A stretch of 64,000 nucleotides of DNA from NCBI GenBank assembly GCA_948144175.1, contig CANXME010000312.1:48499-112498 (forward strand), given 5' to 3'. Source of the stretch: Closterium sp. NIES-65 (Eukaryota > Streptophyta > Zygnematophyceae > Desmidiales > Closteriaceae). The position numbers were made by a program, and so were the translations under genes. A model generated the notes under the pieces. The model made no database searches, was not told the DNA's origin, and saw nothing but the letters and a program-made list of their open reading frames with translations. This document shows, one piece after another, positions 1-10,733 of the stretch (its first letter is position 1; each line of letters opens with the position of its first letter).

Positions 1-1302
1 ATACATGGCTTTGAGAATAACATCAAAATCAAGAGCATAGATATCGATATCCTTCTTGAGGAGATCAGCCCACTGAGGGAGCTCAGGAGCGTCAGGAAAC
101 TGAGCACGCCAAGCGTCATCTAGGCGAGAGAAGCAGCGCTGAGCAGTGTGCGCCCTCCCGCACGTCTGTCCCTTGCGGCGACCAGTGCGGATGACGTACG
201 TGCAGCTAAGGCTACCCCCCCCACCCCCGTGCTGTAAGTACCACTCACGAAGCTCCTGGGAGGACTGAGGGTGCTGCGCGCTCTGGCCAGGGCCAGAGCC
301 TCCACGACCACCACCACCGCCTCCACCACGACCACCACCGCCCCTGCCGCCGCCACGTCCACTGCCGCCACCACCACCGCCCCCACCCCGACCACCGCCG
401 CCGCCGCTGCCTCCACCACCCCCACCGCTGCCACTAGCCCCTCCAGCCCCGCCACCGCCCCCACCGCCGCCACCACCCCCACCACCGCCTCCCCCGCCGT
501 CACCCCCACCGCCCTTGCCTCCCCTGCCCTTGCCGCTGCAGCGCCCGCTGGGATTGGACGCAGAGCCGACCTGCTCAGCACCAAGGAGGTCGACAGCAGC
601 AGCAGAGGCGACAAAGGGGAGCAGGGGGGAGGGGGAACACCCCTCGAAGAAAGGGGTGCGGGGGTCGCCACGAGAGGCACCTACAGCTACAATACTCTTC
701 TCAGCTGCAAGTAGTTCCTTCTCTAGGGCGGCAATGGTGAGCTCAGTGGGGCAGCGAGCTAGGAAGTGGTCCCTGACTGTACGCAGAGTGTCAGGGAGGC
801 GGGTGACTAGGTGGTAGAGAGTGAGCCAGAGCGGGGGAGGGTTGGAGGCAAGAAACTCAGCGGGCATGGCTGCACGGAAGCGGGCATCACTAGTGCGGAG
901 GTGAGTGATGAGGTCAGCGACTGTCTAGAAGGCGGACAGGTCGGGGAACAGGTAGGGAAGCGAGAGGCGGCCTAGTGCAGCTGAGGCCGGGGAGGAGTAG
1001 CGCGCAACTACAGCAGTGTAGAGGGCCTGCGCAGTCTGATGCTGGCCAAAGTGCTCGCGCTCATCGACTGGCAGGGAGTTGCGAATGGCAAAGCGGGCGT
1101 GGGCATCGCGAGTCTGCCACTGCGAGCGAGCAGTAGCGGTAGCAGTAGTAGCAGGAGCAGGGACTGTGCCTAGTGCGTGATCGTACAGCGAGATATCCTC
1201 TCGGGCAGTGAGCTGGAGGAACAGGTGCAGATCATCGAGCCAGGTCTCAAACTTAATCGGGCGGCCCTCAGTATCGAACGAGAGAACTGTAGGGCTACCC
1301 AT
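1..1302 (-). pseudogene. copia gag (element A), one in-frame TAG
   Basis: Structural Gag protein of a copia element, which would assemble virus-like particles and package element RNA in the cytoplasm. It starts with ATG at 1302 (MGSPTVLSFDTEG), matching the starts of the gags in H, F and E. The capsid-like part (DLHLFLQ, QTAQALYTAVVARYSSPA, LPYLFPDL) is followed by TAG at 925-927. After that the same frame continues without another stop to base 1: the SIVAVGASRGDP block near 660-700, a long poly-Gly/Ser tract (about 290-530), then the SSQELREWY motif and a Cys/His motif (C, 13 residues, C, 3, H, 4, C) near 130-215. The stop lies where relatives have Pro or His. Either a lone nonsense mutation or a read-through codon is possible. 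Confidence 0.75.
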
Positions 1303-1379
1303 AGTTGAAGCAGTAGCAGTGGCAGTAGTAGTAGTAGCAAGAGTAGCAGTAGCAGCAGTGGTAGTAGCAGTAGGGCGGA

Positions 1380-1975
1380 GCGGCTCGGCTAGGGCGGCGC
1401 GGCTCGGCTAGGGCGGCGCGGCTCGGCTAGGGCGGCGTGGCTCGGTCGGGTCGCGCGGCTCGGTCGGGTCGCGCGGTTCGGCTCGGTCCTAGAGAGGCGA
1501 GCGCGGGGCCTGGTGGGGCTAGGGCGAGGCCGGTTGGGGGCCGTTCGGGGCTAGCGCGGGGCCGTTCGGGGGCCGTGAGAGGCTAGCGCGGGGCCGACGG
1601 GGGCCTTAGAGGGCTAGCGCGGGGCCGAGGGGGGGGGGCCGTGAGAGGCTAGCGCGGGGCCGACGGTGGCCTTAGAGGGCTAGCGCGGGGCCGAGGGGGC
1701 CGTGAGAGGCTAGCGCGGGGGGCCGTACGGGGCCATTCGGGGCTAGCGCGGGGCCGTTCGGGGGCCTTGAGAGGCTAGCGCGGGGCCGACGGGGGCCTTA
1801 GGGGGCTAGCGCGGGGCTAGCGCGGGGCCGACGGGTCCTTAGGGGGCTAGCGCGGGGCCGCACGGGGCCTTGAGAGGCTAGCGCGGGGCCGTAAGGGGCC
1901 TTAAGAGGGCGACGCGAGGGGCCGTGAGGGGCCTTAAGGGGCGACGCGAGAGGGCCTTAGGGGGCCTTAAGAACA
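1380..1975. repeat. GC-rich tandem repeats in leader of element A
   Basis: Degenerate units of about 30 bp built on GGCTAGCGCGGGGCCG fill the untranslated leader between the primer site and gag. Just gag-proximal lie shorter GGCGCGGCTCGGCTAG units (1380-1480). The other elements of this clade carry different arrays in the same place. Confidence 0.8.
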
Positions 1976-2028
1976 AGGCGCTTGAGGCGCAGGAAAAGGC
2001 GGCGCACGAGGGCGCGGCTAGCGGAAAC

Positions 2029-2078
2029 GGTGGGCCCTATCGTTTCGGTCCTAGGTGAAACCTAGGCTCGTAATACCA
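2029..2078 (-). promoter_or_regulatory. Leader signal of element A: PBS, hairpin, GGGCCCACC box
   Basis: On the minus strand the 5' LTR is followed at once by TGGTATTACGAGC, a variant of the plant copia primer site TGGTATCAGAGC (complement of the initiator-Met tRNA 3' end). Then comes a perfect 7-bp inverted repeat, CCTAGGT and ACCTAGG (2050-2066, 3-nt loop), and then GGGCCCACC (2029-2037). The same order occurs in H, F, E and B with different stem sequences. Confidence 0.65.
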
Positions 2079-2207
2079 TGTCAGAATGAGAATGGATCAC
2101 TAGAATGAGGGTTGGGTACAAATAGGTCAAACCTAACCCTAGAAATGTGTACCCACTATAGGCTAACCCACTGTAGCCTAAACAACCACAACATACAATG
2201 TTTGACA
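2079..2207 (-). repeat. 5' LTR of copia element A
   Basis: 129 bp, TGTCAAAC...CTGACA on the minus strand, flanked by a primer site on its internal side. It contains the core TAGGCTACAGTGGGTTAGCC shared by B and, in diverged form, by the other short LTRs here. The five bases outside it (TGTCG, 2208-2212) would be the target-site copy. Confidence 0.8.
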
Positions 2208-2499
2208 TGTCGATGACGACTAGAATGGCGTCGTAACCAGCTTTGGTAGGTGGTAACCCAGTGATGAATTCGAGGCTAACCACTTGCCAAGGCTGTTCAG
2301 GGACTGGAAGAGGCTGTAGTAACCCTGCTTTCTTCTGTTTGCTGCTCTTCATCCGTTGGCATGTGTCGCACGTGGTGACGAATTTTTGTACGTCATCCGC
2401 CATGTGGGGCCAATAATAATGCTTCGCAATACCGGCAAGCGTCTTGTTACTACCGAAGTGGCCCGCGTAGAGAACATCATGATATTCTTCGAGCAGTAA
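2208..2499 (-). pseudogene. gypsy integrase, N-terminal part (element G)
   Basis: Integrase inserts element cDNA into the host genome. The frame continues directly from the RNase H part after a TAG at 2500-2502. It carries the HHCC zinc-binding region (AGHFGSNKTLAGIAKHYYWP, then CDTCQRMK) and the start of the catalytic core (PWQVVSLEFITGLPPT, DAILVVIDMS, which holds the first catalytic Asp). The copia A LTR replaces everything after that, so the second Asp and the Glu are missing from this window. Confidence 0.85.
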
Positions 2500-3284
2500 C
2501 TAGCGTAAAGGAGGGTAATTAGGTACCCATATTTTTGTGGATCCCTTGCGGTATGCGATGTCTTGATCCCAATGTAGAAGATGGCGCTTTTCAGCTACAG
2601 AGACTTTGGGGTCGATGGTGTATCCATGCGTGAAGAGTCCCTTCAAAAGTGGGTTCATGCCATCGACTTGTAGGGCGGCAACGTGTGCAGGGCGACTGAG
2701 TGCGTCTGCCTTGTTCTTGTGCCCCGGCTTATACACGATGTCGTAATGGAAGTGGGTTTCGAGAAAGTCAATCCACCGGACCTGCCGCCTGGAGAGTGTT
2801 GGTTGGGTCTTCAGATACTTGAGGCTGCAGTGGTTGGTGTAGACGGTCGTTTTTCTTCCTTCGAGATAACACCTCCATGCCTTAAATGCGTTGACGATGG
2901 CGAGGGCCTCTTTGTCATGGATGGGGTGATTGAGTTCTGCCCCGTGAAGTTTTTTACTGAGGTATGCAATGGGTTGCAGTCCCTTCCCTTGATCCTGCAT
3001 GAGTACTGCGCCCACTGCTTGATCGCTAGCATCGGCCTCGATGACATAGTCAAGTTCAGGGTCTGGCAGGATAAGGACAGGTGCGGACGTGAGTGCGGTT
3101 TTAAGTTGTTCCACGGCTTCCTGGTGCTTCGCCTCCCATTGATATGGTGTATTCTTCTTCAACAGGTTCGTTAATGGTGCGGCAATCTTGGCGTAGTTCG
3201 GTACGAACCGGTTGTAGCAGTTGGCGAATCCAAGGAACTGTTGTAACTCCTTCACATTCTCAGGGGTCTTCCACGTTCGCACTG
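2500..3284 (-). pseudogene. gypsy RT thumb and RNase H (element G)
   Basis: Continuation of G's polyprotein after the H insertion. The first residues (RTWKTPENVKELQQFLGFAN) are the standard segment just after the gypsy RT palm. RNase H follows with EADASDQAVGAVL (first catalytic Asp) and KEALAIV (catalytic Glu), then a tether region with YKPGHKNKADALSR. It ends at TAG 2500-2502, which interrupts an otherwise open frame running into integrase. The previous residue's codon is shared across the H insertion site, showing that frame was intact before H arrived. Confidence 0.88.
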
Positions 3285-3289
3285 CTTCG

Positions 3290-3406
3290 TGAGAAGAAAC
3301 GAGGGTAAATGACTAAGGAATGAAAGTGATACAAGTATGCAACCCTAGCATTGTGTACCCCATACAGGCTACCCCACTACAGCCTACACAACATTATAAT
3401 TTGACA
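3290..3406 (-). repeat. 3' LTR of copia element H
   Basis: 117 bp, three differences from the 5' LTR at 10734-10850. On the minus strand it is preceded by the polypurine tract (TATGGGGGTG), which primes plus-strand DNA synthesis. Confidence 0.9.
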
Positions 3407-3613
3407 CACCCCCATAGGCAAAGTGGGGGAGAACAAGGGGTCACAAGACCAGTCAAGCAAAGCAAAGCAAGCTCAGGGTTGATCACAAAGTCACCACACA
3501 TTCCGAGCACAAGTTCAAGGCCACAAGGCAAGTTCACATGCAGGAATACATATATATGTAAAAGGCTAGACAAGCAAGAGCAGGTGTAAATATATGTAAC
3601 AGTACAAGCAAGG

Positions 3614-5143
3614 TCAAGAGGTGAGCAAGTGAGGCAAGACAGGCACAAGACCAAGCTGAGTACAGAAGCGCTGATGATCACAAGGCGCAAGTGCCTTGGT
3701 GAAGATATCAGCAGTGTTGGCCTCAGAGGCCACGTACGCAAGACGCAGCTGACCACCCTGCTGCAGCTCACGAGCAAGGAAGTAGCAAAGAGCAATGTGC
3801 TTTGTTCTGTGCTCCAGTCTCTGCTCTCGACACAAGGCAAGCATGGCCTTGTTGTCTACGTACAGCACTGGAGGAGAACGAGGCACCTCTCCAAATTTAG
3901 ACAGCAGGTAGGTGAGCCAGCGAAGCTCCTGTGCAGCCATGGCCCCGGCGTACATCTCAGCCTCACAACTGGAGCCGAGAACAGAAGACGAGCGGGTAGC
4001 CCGCCACGAAACAGAGCTGGAACCAAGACTGAAGGTGTAACTCTGTGACGACCGCTACGTAGCCTGGTCATCCGCCCAAGAAGCGTCTGCGTGCCCAGTA
4101 AGGACCAGTGGACTCCGCCCACCAAGCACAAGCCCCATGCCCGACGTACTGCACAAGTAGCGCAACACCCTCTTCGCTGCAGCCATGTGCTCCGGTCAGT
4201 GTCTCCCAGGAGCAACATAGCGTGCAAGAATGCTAAGAGGGTATGCAAGGTCAGGTCGAGTGCAGGTCATCAGGTACATGAGGCAGCCAACAAGCTCTGG
4301 GTACGGGCCACTCGACTCTACGGACTCATCCGAAGGCAGAGCTGAGAGCGAGTGGCGAGTAGGCAGAGGAGTGGCCTGAGGCGAGGAGTATGTGAAGCCG
4401 AAGCGCTGAAGGACCTGCTGCACCATGTGTGACTGAGTCAGGGTAATGGTGCGGCGTGCTCTGTCCCGGGTGATCTGCAAGCCAAAGTAGCTGCGCAGTT
4501 CACCCAGGTCTGTGCACGTGTGTCTCTTCTGCAGCTTAGACTTCACGTGAGCGAGTCTAGCAGTGTGAGCTATGGCAAAGACCAAGTCGTCGACATACAC
4601 GAGGATGTAGAACGGCGGCAAAGAATTGTCGGTGCGTAGAAACAGCGACGGGTCAGCAGTAGAGGGAGCAAACCCAAGAGCCGCAAGCGTAGTCCTCAGT
4701 GTGTCGTGCCACTCACGCGGTGCCTGGCGGAGACCGTAGACTGGCCGCCGGAGGCTCCACTGGGTGCCAGGAGGAAAAGTCCCAGTGAAGCCAGGTGAGC
4801 GGCGCAGCCAGATCTCCTCGTGCAGGCTGCCCTGCAAGAAAGCAGTGCTGAAGTCAAGAGAGTGAAGCTCGTAGTCGCGCTGAGCGGCTATGTGCAGCAG
4901 CACCCGAAGAGTGGTCATCTTCGGGGTGGGAGAGAAGGTCTGAAAGTAGTCAACTCTCCGCCGATGACTGAAGCCATGAGCCACGTACCGCGCCTTGAAG
5001 ACAGGCGGAGAACCCGCCGGCCGCTTCACCCAGAAAATCCACATGCCACTGACGATGTTCGCCCCAGGCGGGGGAACCTCGTCAACGCAGGTGCCTGTGG
5101 ACTTCCAGGAAGCCATCTGTGCGTCCATAGCTGCCTGCCACTA
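3614..5143 (-). pseudogene. copia RT and RNase H (element H)
   Basis: Copies element RNA into DNA. RT begins at MDAQMASWKSTG (5128) with WIFWVKRPAGSPPVFKARYVA, FSTAFLQG, and the YVDDLVFA catalytic box. RNase H holds LTGHADASW and VDNKAML and ends HLLTS with TGA at 3614-3616. Three stops lie in frame: TAG 5141-5143 (SSQW in B), TGA 4196-4198 (RHRPEH in B) and TAG 4055-4057 (QATQRSS in relatives; B has the same TAG). The two TAG sites correspond to CAG codons and the TGA to CGA, as expected for deamination of methylated C. Confidence 0.9.
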
Positions 5144-7592
5144 AGAGGAGTAGGGACCCTCTATCGCCTCCGCGTAAGAGCGCGGAGTCGGGATGTCAAG
5201 TGCATTCGGGTCTCCCTCAGGGGTAAGCAGTACGGACACGAGATGAGGTGAAGCAGCAGCCAGACACTGGAACTCCTCCTGCCTGTCCTCAAGGACGTCC
5301 GTGCTAAGGGCACACTCACCCCCAACGGACGGAGGACAGATAGACTCAGACTCAGCGACAAGACTAGCAGCATAGTCGAGACGACATCGAGCTGCAAAGT
5401 CGACGAGCTCAGCAACTAGGGCAGACGCAGCAGTGGACTCAAAAGAAGGATCAGTGACGACATTAGCAAGGAGACCAAGACAGTAGGTTTGGCAGTACGA
5501 AGAGAGTCCGACTCAGGGTCTGCCAGAGCAGGAAGAAAGGACTCAGGAGGAGAAGGTAAAGGGGCACGCAGAGGAGCACTGGACGGACGTAGAGATATCT
5601 GGTGCGTGCCAGGGACAGGAGGAGGATGCTGAGGCGAACCGCGACCACTAGTGCGAGCAGCACGGACATGCGACGCAGGGCGAGACGCAGGCTCAAGACG
5701 CTCAGCAAGACCTCCAGTAGGACCAGTGTAGGGAGACGGAGCAGGTAGTGGGGAGGTCGGCTGTAGCTGTAGCTGTGACAGGTCAGGCAGTGGACACTCT
5801 AAGGGAGGAGGAGGACCAGTAGAAGGCGGGAGACCAAGAATCTGCTGAAGGAGCAGAACGAAGTATGGCCGAGGACAGAACCAGTACTCCAGTCACAGCA
5901 GGGACAGAACCAGTACTCCCAGCAGCAGCACCAGCGCCAGCAGCACCTCCTGCTCCAGTACCTCCAGCAGCACCAGAAGCACCTCCAGCACCGACAGCAG
6001 TAGCCTCAGCGACAACACCCTCAATAACTCCAGCTCCAGAAATACCCGCAGGCCCAGCAGCTCCAGTACTCCTAGTACGAGCACCTCCGGGACCCTCGGC
6101 ACCAGTACCCTCAACAGTCGAAGAACCTCCAGCTCCAGCAGCCCGCCTCCAGCGCCGGGCAAACCACTCACGCAGCTCCTGTGGAGAGAGTCGCTCGAGG
6201 CGAGACAAAGCACCTGAAGGACCGCCAGACACAGCACCAGCAGGCGCAGCTCCCACAGGCTCCGCACCCCCAGGCTCAGCACCTCCAGGCTCAGCACCTC
6301 CAGGCTCAGCACCTCCAGGCGTAGCACCCCCAGGCTCAGCACCCCCAGGGCTCAGCACCCCAAGACCCCGCACCCCTAGGCAAAGCACCCCCAGACTCAG
6401 CACCCCCACGCTCAGCACCCACAGAGTCAGCACCCCCAGGCTCAGCACCCTCAGCAGCACCAGAGTCACCAGTGACCTCGACAGGCTCGACTGCGTCTAC
6501 CTGGGACACCCGTGAAGGGGACGGACCCTGAGGGGGAAGGGGGTCTAACGGAGGGGGACTTGGGACAAGGAAGAGCGGCGGTGGGGGGAGGGACGGAGTG
6601 CTGTAGGGGAAGAGGCGGTAGTAGGGGACCGACTCGTCAAATGTGACGTCCTGGGAGGACAGAACACGGCGAGAGGTGGGGTGGTAGAACTGCCACCCTG
6701 GCGCGTCAGGGGGGAAACCCAGGAAGACGCAAGGAGCAGCACGAGGGGACAGCTTGTCCGCAGACAAGTCGCGGACAAACGCCCGAGATCCCCAGACACG
6801 GAAAGCAGACGCATCGCCAACCTTCCCCGTCCACAGCAGGGCTGGGGAGGTCTCCGGTCTGGAGACCCTGGGGTGAAGGTTGATCTGATGCGCCGCGTAC
6901 CGAACCGCAAACGACCACAGAAAATGGGGGGCAGCCGCATGCTTCATGGACGTACGGGCGACGTCCATGACCATGCCAGTGCGGCGCTCAGCAATCCCAA
7001 TTTGCTGTGGAGAGTCCGGAAGCGTGAAGGTCTGGCGGATGCCTCGTGCACGACAGAAGGCTCGCAGAAGACCAGAGGAGAACTCTCCGCCTCTGTCAGA
7101 GTGCAGACGCGGAACAGGAAAGTCCGAGCCGAAGGTCTGCCTGAGCTGGAGATGAGCTGCGCGGATCCAGTCGATCAACACCTCAGTGACATCACCCTTG
7201 CTGCGCAAGGGGAAGACTGTGGTGTAACGCGAGTAGTCGTCAACCACCAGCAGGAAGTAGCGCTCGTGACCCTGACCACGGACGCGGGCAGGGCCCCACA
7301 CGTCCATGTGAAGCGTCTGCAGCGGGGCCTCTGTCGAAGGAAATTGGGAGGAGTGAGGGGCAGCCCGCTGCCGCCCCTCGACACAGGGGACGCAGACAGG
7401 GCCAGGCCCTGGAGGAAGGGGAGGGAGGGACCGGGGAAGACCAGAGACAAGGACACGAGAGGCCATGCCTCGGAGACGAAGCAGGGAGGGGTGACCAAGG
7501 CGGTGGTGCCAGAGAAGAGTCTCGTGGGACAGGCGGCGACACGAGCAGGGGGCACACTCAGGACCAGACCTGGACGCTGCAGCAAGCACCTA
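5144..7592 (-). pseudogene. copia integrase and linker (element H)
   Basis: Integrase with pre-integrase zinc region (WHHRLGHPSLLRL), first Asp in MDVWGP, second in HSDRGGEF, and Glu in IGIAERR, where the usual NG is changed to IG. A TAG at 7590-7592 replaces the Gln of SGQVF and separates it from protease. The linker between integrase and RT is a run of GGAEP-type repeats encoded by a 15-bp minisatellite; an extra base near 6345 shifts the frame there. Downstream of the repeats is the SPQELREWFARRWR motif (about 6145-6195), shared with all relatives. Confidence 0.87.
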
Positions 7593-9516
7593 GCCCGACG
7601 CAGCTACCTGACCAGACGCAGTGAGTGAAGGAGACCCATTGGTCAGTGTGTACAGGCTCGACCCCGGCCGACGAGTAAACGTGGCCAAGTGTCGGCCCGT
7701 CCGAGCGTCCGTGCAGTGGGTCACCCGCTGGCTCGCAGGAGTGAACTGGTGAACTCCCCCATCCTGAAGGTCAGCGCCACTCACCAAGTTCGTAGAGAAC
7801 GAGGGGAGGTAAAGACCAGACAGGGTGTCAGAGGGAGCCACCGGACACGGGAGGACAGTGGAGAAGTGAGCAAGGACAGGACCCCTAGAGGGATCTGCCA
7901 GAGAGACCGCAACTGGCCGACCATGCGGCGTGAGTGTGGTACGGTCTCGAAAGAAGGAGCGAGACGCCCCCGAGTCGAGGGTGAAGGTGAGGGAGGCCGA
8001 AGCCGACTCGGTACGTGAGAGCGCGGACTCACCAGCACCTGAGGGAGCAGACGCACTAGCACCTAGAGCAGCAGCCTCGCTAGCACCTAGAGCGGCAGCC
8101 TCACCAGTACCTAGAGCAGCAGTCTCAATGCCCGGGTCGGGCGGGAAACACCGGTAACAGTCACCCTCATCACTAATAGACACAACATACATGGCAGCAA
8201 GAATAGCATGAAAGTCAAGATCAAAGATAGCTACCCCCGCCCTAGACAGCTCACCCCAGCGAGGGATCTCCGTGGCCTCCGGAAACTGGTGACGCCAAGC
8301 GTCCGTCAGGCGGCCGAAGCAGCGCTGGGTGGAGTGCGCACCCCCACACTGCTCACCCGCACGATCGCCGGTGCGAAGAATGTAGGTGCTCGAACCAGCA
8401 CCCCCACCCCGCTTGCGAGCAGTGTACCACTCACGGAGCTGCTGAGGGGAGGGGGTGTCACGAGCGCGCTGCTGCTGCTGCTGCTGGCGCTGACCACTGC
8501 CGGAGCCGACCCTCTGCGCAGCGCCACCCCGACCTGCTCCACCTCCTCCACCTCCGCCACCTCCGCCACCTCCGCTTCTACCGCCACCGCCGCCGCCGCC
8601 TCCGCCTCCACTGCCACCGCCGACACCTCCTCCCCCACCTCCACCTCCACCCCCACCGCCACCCCCACTCCCCCCGCCGCCTCCACCTCCACCTCCACCG
8701 CCCCTGCTAGCTCCTCCAGTGCCCCTGCCCCCCTTGCCCTTGCCAGAGCGACGCTTCCCACTAGGGGTAGACGCCGCACCGACCGACTCCAAACCAACGA
8801 GGTCGGCCGTAGCAGTAGAGGCAACAGAGGGTAAAAGAGGGGAGGGGGAATACCCCTCAAAGATGGGGGTGTGCGGGTCACCACGAGAGGCCCCTACAGC
8901 GACTATGCTCTTCTCCGCTGCGAGGAGGGCCTTCTCGAGGAGGTCAACAGTGAGAGTGGTGGGACAGACTGACAGAAAGTGGTCCCTGACTACGCGAAGG
9001 GAGTCAGGGAGGCGGGTGACTATGTAGTAGAGAGTGATGTACATGGGGGGGGGGGTTCTTGGCGCAGAACTCAGCAGGAAGCGCAGCGCGGTAGCGAGTG
9101 TCACTAGTGCGGAGGTGCGTAGTGAGGTCAGCGACTGTGGGAAAGGCAGCAAGGTCAGGAAAGAGGTACGGTAGCATGATGCGGCTCAGTGCAGCAGTGG
9201 CAGGGGAGGAGTAGCGTGCAACTACAGCGTCGTACAAGGTCTGAGCACTCTTGTACTGGCTTAAGTGCGCACGCTCAGAGGTAGGAAGGTGGCGACGCAC
9301 AGCAAGACGTGCAGCAGCATCGCGCGTGGCCCACTGTGAGTGAACAGTGGTGTCAGCATCAGCAGCAGGGGCAGGAGAGGCACCAGAGGTGAGGTCAAAG
9401 AGAGAGAGTCCGTCTGCCCTATCGCACTGTAAGAAAAGCTGCAGGTCATCTATCCAGACGTCAAAGTCAATGGCCCTACCCTCAGCGTCAAAAGCGAGGA
9501 CACTAGGGGTAGCCAT
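7593..9516 (-). pseudogene. copia gag and protease (element H)
   Basis: Gag starts at ATG 9516 (MATPSVLAFDAEGRAIDF). At the run of 11 G (9045-9055, C on the coding strand) the frame shifts: E has 9 there and stays open. The other frame then continues through a Gly-rich tract, SPQQLREWY, and the Cys/His motif with its first Cys changed to Ser (STYILRTGDRAGEQC). Protease follows with the active-site motif LDSGASRSFF near 7945. The protein differs from most copia Gags in lacking a compact CCHC knuckle. Confidence 0.87.
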
Positions 9517-9599
9517 AACAGAAGTAGACTAGCAGCGCAAACAGTAGGGTAAGGGCAGTGCGTAGAAAGAGGCGCTGCTCTTACCGGAGAGGGCGGCTC

Positions 9600-10400
9600 G
9601 AGCGACTCGGCGGTGCGGGCGGCTCGGCCGCTAGGCGGCTCGGCTGCTGGGCGGCTCGGCTGCTGGGCAGCTTGGCTGCTGGGCGGCTCGGCTGCTGGGC
9701 GGCTCGGCTGCTGGGCGGCTCAGCTGCTGGGCGGCTCGGCTGCTGGGCGGCTCGGCTGCTGGGCGGCTCGGCTTCTGGGCGGCTCGGCGGCTGGGTGGCT
9801 CTGCAGCTCGGTTGCTGGGCGGCTTGGCTGCTCGGCGGTTTGGCTGCAGGGCGGCGCGGCGGTCGGCTGCTCGGCTGGGTATGGCGGCTGGGGCAGCTCG
9901 GGTGGCGGGCGGCGCTACAGCAGGCGACGGGGCCGCAGGTAAGGGCGGCGGGGCCGCAGGTAAGGTGGCGGGGCCGCAGGTAAGGTGGCGGGGCCGCAGC
10001 GAAGGGCGGCGGGGCCGCAGGTAAGGTGGCGGGGCCGCAGGTAAGGTGGCGGGGCCGCAGCGAAGGGCGGCTGGGCTGCAGGTAAGGTGGCGGGGCCGCA
10101 GGTAAGGTGGCGGGGCCGCAGGTAAGGGCGGCGGGGCCGCAGGTAAGGTGGCGGGGCCGCAGCAGCAGGCAACGGGGCCGCAGGTAAGGGCGGCGGGGCC
10201 GCAGGTAAGGGCGGCGGGGCCGCAGGTAAGGTGGCGGGGCCGCAGCGAAGGGCGGCGGGACCGCTGCAAGGTGGCGGGGCCGCAGCGAAGGGCGGCGGGG
10301 CCGCAGGTAAGGGCGGCGGGGCCGCAGGTAAGGGCGGCGGGGCCGCAGGTAAGGGCGGCGGGGCCGCTGGTAGGGTGGCGCGCCCGCAGGTAGGTGGCAG
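9600..10400. repeat. GC-rich tandem repeats in leader of element H
   Basis: Two arrays. 9610-9800 has an 18-bp unit built on GGCGGCTCGGCTGCTG. 9935-10385 has units of about 19-20 bp built on GGCGGGGCCGCAGGTAA. Both lie between the primer site and gag and hold no gene; the long frames across them come from lack of stops in GC-rich repeats. Confidence 0.85.
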
Positions 10401-10687
10401 GGCCGCGGGTGAGGGCGGCGCGAGGGGCCGCGGAGGTCGGCGGCGTGCCGTTACGAGCGGCGCAAGGGCGGCGACGGGCCGCTGAGGGTGGCGACGGGCC
10501 GCGTAGGGCGGCGTTAGGCCGCGAAGGGCGGCGACGGGCCGAGTAAGGGCGGCGCGAGGGAGGCCGCTAGGGGCGACGCGACGGGGCCGAAGGAGGCCTA
10601 GGACGGGCGCGACGGTAGAGAGGGCACACGAGGCGCGACTCGGGCCTAAGCGAAGTGCGCTCCGGGCAGGAAAAAAATTTTCGACTT

Positions 10688-10733
10688 GGTGGGCCCTTGG
10701 AACAGTTCCCACGAGGGAACCTGCTCGATGCCA
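10688..10733 (-). promoter_or_regulatory. Leader signal of element H: PBS, hairpin, GGGCCCACC box
   Basis: Minus strand, directly inside the 5' LTR: TGGCATCGAGC (primer-site variant), then an inverted repeat GTTCCC and GGGAAC with a 4-nt loop (10705-10720), then GGGCCCACC (10688-10696). A poly-T run and CCTGCCC follow, as in F and E. Confidence 0.65.

Larger units (their letters stand above)
1..2207 (-). mobile_element. Ty1/copia retrotransposon A, 5' part (cut by window edge)
   Basis: Read on the minus strand this is a 129-bp 5' LTR (2079-2207), a primer-binding site directly after it, a GC-rich leader of about 780 bp and the gag gene, which leaves the window at base 1. The LTR starts TGTCAAAC and ends CTGACA. 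The element sits inside the integrase region of the gypsy element G: G's reading frame stops matching integrase exactly at the LTR border. The second target-site copy and the 3' half lie outside the window. Confidence 0.85.

Noticed and set aside
9558..9983. Plus-strand frame of Arg/Leu/Gly/Ala repeats in the H leader
   Set aside because: Low-complexity translation of the 18-bp array; no non-repeat sequence.
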